Below are positions 57,718 to 64,000 of a stretch of 64,000 nt of DNA, piece after piece; the stretch's first letter is position 1, and each line of letters opens with the position of its first letter. A program made the translations under genes and the position numbers. Origin of the DNA: Musa acuminata AAA Group (lineage: Eukaryota; Streptophyta; Magnoliopsida; Zingiberales; Musaceae); the NCBI RefSeq assembly GCF_036884655.1, contig NC_088345.1:35125001-35189000 (forward strand), read 5' to 3'. The notes beneath the pieces were generated by a model. It had not been told where the DNA came from and made no database searches. It was given only the letters and a program-made list of their open reading frames with translations.

Positions 57718-60700
57718 CCTAGACGCCTCGGCATCGTGCGCGCTGCCTCGGCCCCTCCGCCCCGTGCGCAGCAACACGCTGCCTCGGCCCTCGGCCCCAT
57801 GCGCAGCTTGCTGCGTCGGCCCCGTGCGCGGCCAGCCCGCGTCAGCTGCTCGGCTGACGTTGCTGCCTGCTGCCTCGGCCCCATGCGCAGCCAACCCGCT
57901 GCCTCGGCCCCTCGGTCCCATGTGCAGCAACACGCTGCCTCGGCTGCGCCTCGGCCCCTCGGCCCCGTGCGCAGCAACACGCTGCAGCCACACGCTGCCT
58001 CGGCCCCTCGGCCTCATGCGCAGCCAACGCGCTGCCTCGGCCCCGTGCGCAGCAACACGCTGCCTCGGCTCCTCGGCCTCATGCGAAGCAAGCAGCCCGC
58101 TGCCTCGGCCCCTCGGCCCCGTGCGCAGCAACACGCTGCCTCGGCCCCTCGGCACCATGCGCAGCAAACACGCTGCACGCTGCCTCGGCTCCTCGGCCAC
58201 AGCCTGTCCGAGACCTCCTCTACCCGAGCCGACCTCATGCGCTGCCTCGGCTCCTCGGCCTCATGCGCAGCAAGCAGCCCGCTGCCTCGGCCCCTCGGCC
58301 CCGTGCGCAGCAACACGCTGCCTCGGCCCCTCGGCACCATGCGCAGCAAACACGCTGCACGCTGCCTCGGCTCCTCGGCCACAGCCTATCCGAGACTTCC
58401 TCTACCCGAGCCGACCTCATGCGCTGCCTCGGCTCCTCGGCCTCATGCGCAGCAAGCAGCCCGCTGCCTCGGCCCCTCGGCCCCGTGCGCAGCAACACGC
58501 TGCCTCGGCCCCTTGGCACCATGCGCAGCAAACACGCTGCACGCTGCCTCGGCTCCTCGGCCACAGCCTGTCCGAGACCTCCTCTACCCGAGCCGACCTC
58601 ATGCGCTGCCTCGGCTCCTCGGCCTCATGCGCAGCAAGCAGCCCGCTGCCTCGGCCCCTCGGCCCCGTGCGCAGCAACACGCTGCCTCGGCTCCTCGGCC
58701 CCGTCCGCAGCAACACGCTGCCTCGGCCCTCGGCCCCATGCGAGGCAGCCCGCCTCAGCTGCTCGGCTGACGGCGCTGCCTGCTGCCTCAGCCCCATGCG
58801 CGGCCACCCCACGACAGCTCTTCGGCTGCCGGCGCAACCTGCAGCCTCGGTCCCATGCGCGGCCGCCCGCGCTAGCTGCTCGGCTGACGGTACGGCCCGC
58901 TGCCTTGACACCTCGGCCCCTCGGCCCCATGCGTAGCAACACGCTGCCTCGGCCCCTCGGCCCCATGCGCGGCAGCCCGCCTCAGCTGCTCGGCTGATGG
59001 CGCTGCTTGCTACGTCGGCCCCGTGCGCGGCCAGCCTGCGTCAGCTGCTCGGCTGACGGTGCAGCCCGTTGCCTTGACACCTCGGCCACTCGGCCCCATG
59101 CGCAGCAACACGCTGCCTCGGCCCCATGCGCGGCAGCCCGCCTCAGCTGCTCGGCTGATGGCGCTGCCTGCTGCCTCGGCCCCGTGCGCAGCAACACGCT
59201 GCCTCGGCTCCTCGGCCCCGTGCGCAGCTAACATGCTACACGCTGCCTCGGCCCTCGGCCCTCGGCCGACGGCGCAACCTGCTGCCTCGGCCCCTCGACG
59301 CCATGCGCAGCTTGCTGCGTCGGCCCCGTGCGCAGCAACACGCTGCCTCGGCCCCTCGGCACCATGCGCAGCAAACACGCTGCACGCTGCCTCGGCTCCT
59401 CGGCCACCGCCTGTCCGAGACCTCCTCTACCCGAGCCGACCTCATGCGCTGCCTCGGCTCCTCGGCCTCATGCGCAGCAAGCAGCCCGCTGCCTCGGCCC
59501 CTCGGCCCCGTGCGCAGCAACACGCTGCCTCGGCCCCTCGGCACCATGCGCAGCAAACACGCTGCACGCTGCCTCGGCTCCTCGGCCACAGCCTGTCCGA
59601 GACCTCCTCTACCCGAGCCGACCTCATGCGCTGCCTCGGCTCCTCGGCCTCATGCGCAGCAAGCAGCCCGCTGCCTCGGCCCCTCGGCCCCGTGCGCAGC
59701 AACACGCTGCCTCGGCTCCTCGGCCCCGTCCGCAGCAACACGCTGCCTCGGCCCTCGGCCCCATGCGAGGCAGCCCGCCTCAGCTGCTCGGCTGACGGCG
59801 CTGCCTGCTGCCTCAGCCCCATGCGCGGCCACCCCACGACAGCTCTTCGGCTGCCGGCGCAACCTGCAGCCTCGGTCCCATGCGCGGCCGCCCGCGCTAG
59901 CTGCTCGGCTGACGGTACGGCCCGCTGCCTTGACACCTCGGCCCCTCGGCCCCATGCGTAGCAACACGCTGCCTCGGCCCCTCGGCCCCATGCGCGGCAG
60001 CCCGCCTCAGCTGCTCGGCTGATGGCGCTGCCTGCTGCCTCGGCCCCTTGCGCAGCAACACGCTGCCTCGGCCCTCGACACCATGCGCAGCTTGCTGCGT
60101 CGGCCCCGTGCGCGGCCAGCCTGCGTCAGCTGCTCGGCTGACGGTGCAGCCCGTTGCCTTGACACCTCGGCCACTCGGCCCCATGCGCAGCAACACGCTG
60201 CCTTGGCCCCATGCGCGGCAGCCCGCCTCAGCTGCTCGGCTGATGGCGCTGCCTGCTGCCTCGGTCCCGTGCGCAGCAACACGCTGCCTCGGCTCCTCGG
60301 CCCCGTGCGCAGCTAACACGCTACACGCTGCCTCGGCCCTCGGCCCTCGGCCGACGGCGAAACCTGCTGCCTCGGCCCCTCGACGCCATGCGCAGCGTGC
60401 TGCGTCGGCCCCGTGCGCGGCCAACCTGCGTCAGCTGCTCGGCTGACGGTGCAGCCCGCTGCCTTGACCCTTCGGCCCCATGCGCGGCAGCTCGCCTCAA
60501 CTGCTCGGCTGACGGCGCTGCCTGCTGCCCCGGCCTCATGCGCAGCCAACACGCTGCCTCGGCCCCTCGGCCCCGTGTGCAGCAACACGCTGCCTCGGCC
60601 CCTCGGCCCCATGCGCGGCAGCCCGCCTCAGCTGCTCGGCTGACGGCGCTGCCTGCTGCCTCGGCCCCGTGCGCAGCAACACGCTGCCTCGGCTCCTCGG

Positions 60701-61375
60701 CCCCGTGCGCAGCTAACACGCTACACGCTGCCTCGGCCCCTCGGCCCCGTGCGCAGCAACACGCTGCCTCGGCCCTCGGCCCTCGGCCGACGGCAAAACC
60801 TGCTGCCTCGGCCCCTCGACACCATGCGCAGCTTGCTGCGTCGGCCCCGTGCGCGGCCAGCCTGCATCAGCTGCTCGGCTGACGGTGCATCCCGCTGCCT
60901 CGGCCCCTCGGCCCCGTGCGCGGCCAACCTGCGTCAGCTGCTCGGCTGACGGTGCAGCCCGCTGCCTTGACCCTTCGGCCCCATGCGCGGCAGCTCGCCT
61001 CAACTGCTCGGCTGACGGCGCTGCCTGCTGCCCCGGCCTCGTGCGCAGCTAACACGCTACACGCTGCCTCGGCCCCTCGGCCCCGTGCGCAGCAACACGC
61101 TGCCTCGGCCCTCGGCCCTCGGCCGACGGCGAAACCTGCTGCCTCGGCCCCTCGACACCATGCGCAGCTTGCTGCGTCGGCCCCGTGCGCGGCCAGCCTG
61201 CGTCAGCTGCTCGGCTGACAGTGCAGCCCGCTGCCTCGGCCCCTCGGCCCCATGCGCGGCAGCTTGCCTCAACTGCTCGGCTGACGGCGCTGCCTGCTGC
61301 CTCGGCCCCATGCGCGGCCAGCCCGCCTCAATTGCTCGGCTGATATCGCAGCTTGCTGCCTCAGCCCCATGCGTG
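57718..61375. repeat. GC-rich tandem array 1 (36-bp subunits, 182-bp and about 1-kb higher-order units)
   Basis: Built from variants of 'ctgcctcggcccctcggc' plus 'cccgtgcgcagcaacacg'. A 182-bp unit starting 'gacctcatgcgctgcctcgg' recurs at 58231, 58413, 58595 and again at 59438 and 59620. A block of at least 0.5 kb at about 58417-58997 recurs at 59442-60022 almost unchanged, offset by 1025 bp. Long frames are open on both strands because A and T are scarce. They change frame between units and carry no domain, so I do not call a gene. Confidence 0.92.
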
Positions 61376-62660
61376 GTCTATCCGCCTACACCAAGCACCT
61401 CGGCCAATCACTGCCGAGATCTACCTCGGCGCGGCCTGTCCACCTCTGTCGTGTACCTCGGCCGCATGGTGCCCGAGTCCACGTCCTCGCGTCCTGCCCG
61501 CCTGCGTCGTGCTACTCGGTCGCATGGCCCTTGCGACCACGCCTGCGCGGTCTGCCCGCCTGCGTTGTGCTCCTCGGTCGCGTAATGCCTGAGACCACAC
61601 CTGCGCCGCCAGCCGCCTGCGTCGTGCTCCTTGGCTCCATGTTCCCGAGACAGACCAGCGCCGCCAGCCCGCCTGCGTCGTGTCCCTCGGCTCCATACCC
61701 CCCGAGACACGCTTGCGCGACCAGCCTGCCTGCGCCGAGCTCCTTAGCCATATTCATCGCCGAGTCCGCCTCAGGGCGGCTTGCGCGCCTGAGCGGTGTC
61801 CCTTGGTCGCAGCTTGCCTGCACCGAGCACCTCGGCCAAACTTTGCCGAGATCCACCTCGGCGCGGCCCAACCGCCTGTCATGTTCCTCGGCCGCGTGGT
61901 GCCCGAAGCCGCGTCCTCGCGTCCTGCCCGCCTGATCGTGCTACTCGGTCGCATGACCCTCGCGACCACGCCTGCGCGGTCACCCCGCCTGCGTCGTGCT
62001 CCTTGGCCCCATGTTCCCGAGACAGACCAGTGCCGCCAGTACGCCCGCGTCGTGCCCCTCGGCTCCATAAACCCCGAGCCGCGTCTGCACGGCCAGCCTG
62101 CCCGCGCCGACCTCCACGGCCATATCCACCTGGTTCACGCCCCTCGGCCGCGGCTTGCCTGCGCCGAACCCCGCAGCTCCATGCTTGCCAAGCCCACCAC
62201 CTCGGTCGCAGCCTGCCTGCACCGAGCACCTCGGCGACTCTCTGCCGAAATCCCACCTCAGCGCGGCCTGCCCGCCTAAGCGGCGTCCCTCGGTCGCAGC
62301 CTGCCTGCACCGAGCACCTCGGCCAATCTCTGCCGAGACCCACCTCGGCGCGGCCCGACCGCCTGTCGTGTTCCTCGGCCGCGTGGTGCCCGAGGCCACG
62401 TCCTCGCGTCCTGCCCGCCTGATCGTGCTACTCGGTCGCATGGCCCTTGCGACCACGCCTGCGCAGTCTGCCCGCCTGCGTCGTGCTCCTCGGTTGCGTA
62501 ATGCCCGAGACCACACCTGCGCCGCCAGCCGCCTGCGTCGTGCTCCTTGGCTCCATGTTCCCAAGACAGACCAGTGCCGCCAGTACGCCCGCGTCGTGCC
62601 CCTCGGCTCCATAAACCCCGAGACACGTCTGCACGGCCAGCCTGCCCGCGCCGAACTCCT
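61376..62660. repeat. GC-rich tandem array 2 (mixed units, higher-order repeat of about 430-490 bp)
   Basis: Diverged subunits of about 60 bp around 'cctgcccgcctgcgtcgtgc' alternate in a larger pattern marked by 'caccgagcacctcggccaa' and 'ctgccgag', near 61398, 61829 and 62317. It grades from array 1 into array 3, whose unit shares its core. Confidence 0.85.
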
Positions 62661-62689
62661 CGGCCCTCTAGCTTTACACCACCCGGGAC

Positions 62690-64000
62690 ACGCCTGCGCG
62701 GCCTGCCCGCCTGCGTCGTGCTCCTCGGCTCTTCGGCTCTACGCCACCCGAAACCACGCCTGCGCGGCCTGCCCGCCTGCGTCGTGCTCCTCGGCTCTTT
62801 GGCTCTACGCCACCCGAAACCACGCCTGCGCGGCCTGCCCGCCTGCGTCGTGCTCCTCGGCTCTTCGGCTTTACGCCACCCGAGACCACGCCTGCGTGGC
62901 CTGCCCGCCTGCGTCGTGCTCCTCGGCTCTTCGGCTCTACGCCACCCGAGACCACGCCTGCGCGGCCTGCCCGCCTGCGTCGTGCTCCTCGGCTCTTCGG
63001 CTTTACGCCACCCGAGACCACGCCTGCGCGGCCTGCCCGCCTGCGTCGTGCTCCTCGGCTCTTCGGCTTTACGCCACCCGAGACCACGCCTGCGCGGCTT
63101 GCCCGCCTGCGTCGTGCTCCTCGGCTCTTCGGCTCTACGCCACCCGAGACCACGCCTGCGCGGCCTGCCCGCCTGCGTCGTGCTCCTCGGCTCTTCGGCT
63201 TTACGCCACCCGAGACCACGCCTGCGCGGCCTGCCCGCCTGCGTCGTGCTCCTCGGCTCTTCGGCTTTACGCCACCCAAGACCACGCCTGCGCGGCCTGC
63301 CCGCCTACGCCGTGCTCCTCGGCTCTTCGGCTTTACGCCACCCGAGACCACGCCTGCGCGGCCTGCCCGCCTGCGTCGTGCTCCTCGGCTCTTCGACTTT
63401 ACGCCACCCGAGACCACGCCTGCGCGGCCTGCCCGCCTGCGTCGTGCTCCTCGGCTCTTCGGCTTTACGCCACCCGAGACCACGCCTGCGCGGCCTGCCC
63501 GCCTGCGTCGTGCTCCTCGGCTCTACGGCTTTACGCCACCCGAGACCACGCTTGCGCGGCCTGCCCGCCTGCGTCGTGCTCCTCGGCTCCTCGGCTCTTC
63601 GGCTTTACGCCACCCGAGACCACGCCTGCGCGGCCTGCCCGCCTGCGTCGTGTTCCTCGGCTCTTCGGCTTTACGCCACCCGAGACCACGCCTGCGCGGC
63701 CTGCCCGCCTGCGTCGTGCTCCTCGGCTCTTCGGCTTTACGCCACCCGAGACCACGCCTGCGCGGCCTGCCCGCCTGCGCCGTGCTCCTCGGCTCTTCGG
63801 CTTTACGCCACCCGAGACCACGCCTGCGCGGCCTGCCCGCCTGCGTCGTGCTCCTCGGCTCTTCGGCTTTACGCCACCCGAGACCACGCCTGCGCGGCCT
63901 GCCCGCCTGCGTCGTGCTCCTCGGCTCTTCGGCTTTACGCCACCCGAGACCACGCCTGCGCGGCCTGCCCGCCTGCGCGGCCTGCCCGCCTGCGTCGTGC
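62690..64000. repeat. GC-rich tandem array 3 (66-bp unit, about 19 copies, runs off the window)
   Basis: The unit 'gcctgcccgcctgcgtcgtg' + 'ctcctcggctcttcggcttt' + 'acgccacccgagaccacg' + 'cctgcgcg' repeats exactly every 66 bp (starts at 62701, 62767, 62833, 62899 and on). Copies are nearly identical. Because 66 is a multiple of 3, the minus strand stays open with a 22-residue period (269 codons at 62674-63483), broken by a TAG in one variant near 63530. A 9-bp insertion lies near 63585 and an extra partial copy at 63960-63985. Confidence 0.96.

Noticed and set aside
57596..61585. Many long open frames (up to 446 codons) on both strands in the GC-rich array
   Set aside because: They overlap on both strands, follow the tandem repeat, change frame between units, and have no domain or codon bias. 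Openness is explained by the scarcity of A and T.
1..64000. Endogenous pararetrovirus, tRNA, rRNA, organelle insertions and CRISPR arrays
   Set aside because: I looked for caulimovirus-type RT or movement protein, tRNA/rRNA cores and spaced repeats, and saw none. All RT motifs found fit Ty1-copia, and the tandem arrays lack spacers.

Overview
The window is plant nuclear DNA dominated by transposable elements. The evidence is LTR retrotransposons with tRNA-iMet-type primer sites, Ty1-copia polyproteins full of nonsense codons, deep nesting, and one compact host gene with a plant-specific SAM-domain protein. The combination of SIRE/Maximus-like elements, a long non-coding 446-bp-LTR element and the GC-rich arrays at the right end reminds me of Musaceae (Ensete or Musa). 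That is recollection, not a database result; a monocot is safe, the family is a guess.

Layout. 1-1285: a truncated Angela-type LTR next to a Ty3-gypsy gag relic. 1291-2584: a solo LTR with a perfect target-site duplication (TSD). 2928-8191: a complete but dead Tork/Tnt1-like copia ('Tork-1', TSD GCTTG). 8197-10579: anonymous AT-rich DNA. 10580-11110 (minus): an intact SAM-domain gene with a TATA box at 11246-11254. 11597 to about 15685 (minus): a decayed copia with short LTRs ('Ale-1'); in place of most of its gag it carries a scrambled fragment of a nepenthesin-type aspartic protease gene. 15887-16801: a fold-back element. 17445-18056: a tandem repeat and a gypsy-like primer site.

18057-55221 is one nested block resolved by TSDs. 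The outermost element, 'NS-1' (minus, 18057-55221), is a pol-less, gag-only SIRE derivative. Three elements entered it: 'NS-2' (18219-28679, same non-autonomous family) in its left LTR, 'LARD-1' (31864-45293, no recognisable coding) in its gag, and 'SIRE-2' (46940-55090) in its right LTR. Two more entered those: 'Angela-1' (19213-23627) in an NS-2 LTR, and 'SIRE-1' (34953-43809) in LARD-1. When the insertions are removed, the split NS-1 LTRs become 1261 and 1267 bp long, which supports the reconstruction.

55227-57584 returns to anonymous DNA and then a putative Ty3-gypsy LTR (about 56833-57561) with a non-Met primer site. From about 57.7 kb to the window end there are three consecutive GC-rich tandem arrays: 36/182-bp units, a mixed higher-order array, and a regular 66-bp array.

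Most notable: (1) both autonomous SIRE copies share an in-frame UAG exactly between Gag and protease; (2) all SIRE-related LTRs carry arrays of GGCGGT-N3-ACCGCC palindromes upstream of a conserved TATA box, with fixed arms and a family-specific spacer; (3) two independent NS copies share the same gag-only structure, implying a trans-mobilised non-autonomous family; (4) an aspartic-protease fragment lies inside Ale-1. Apart from the SAM gene, no intact protein-coding gene is supported.
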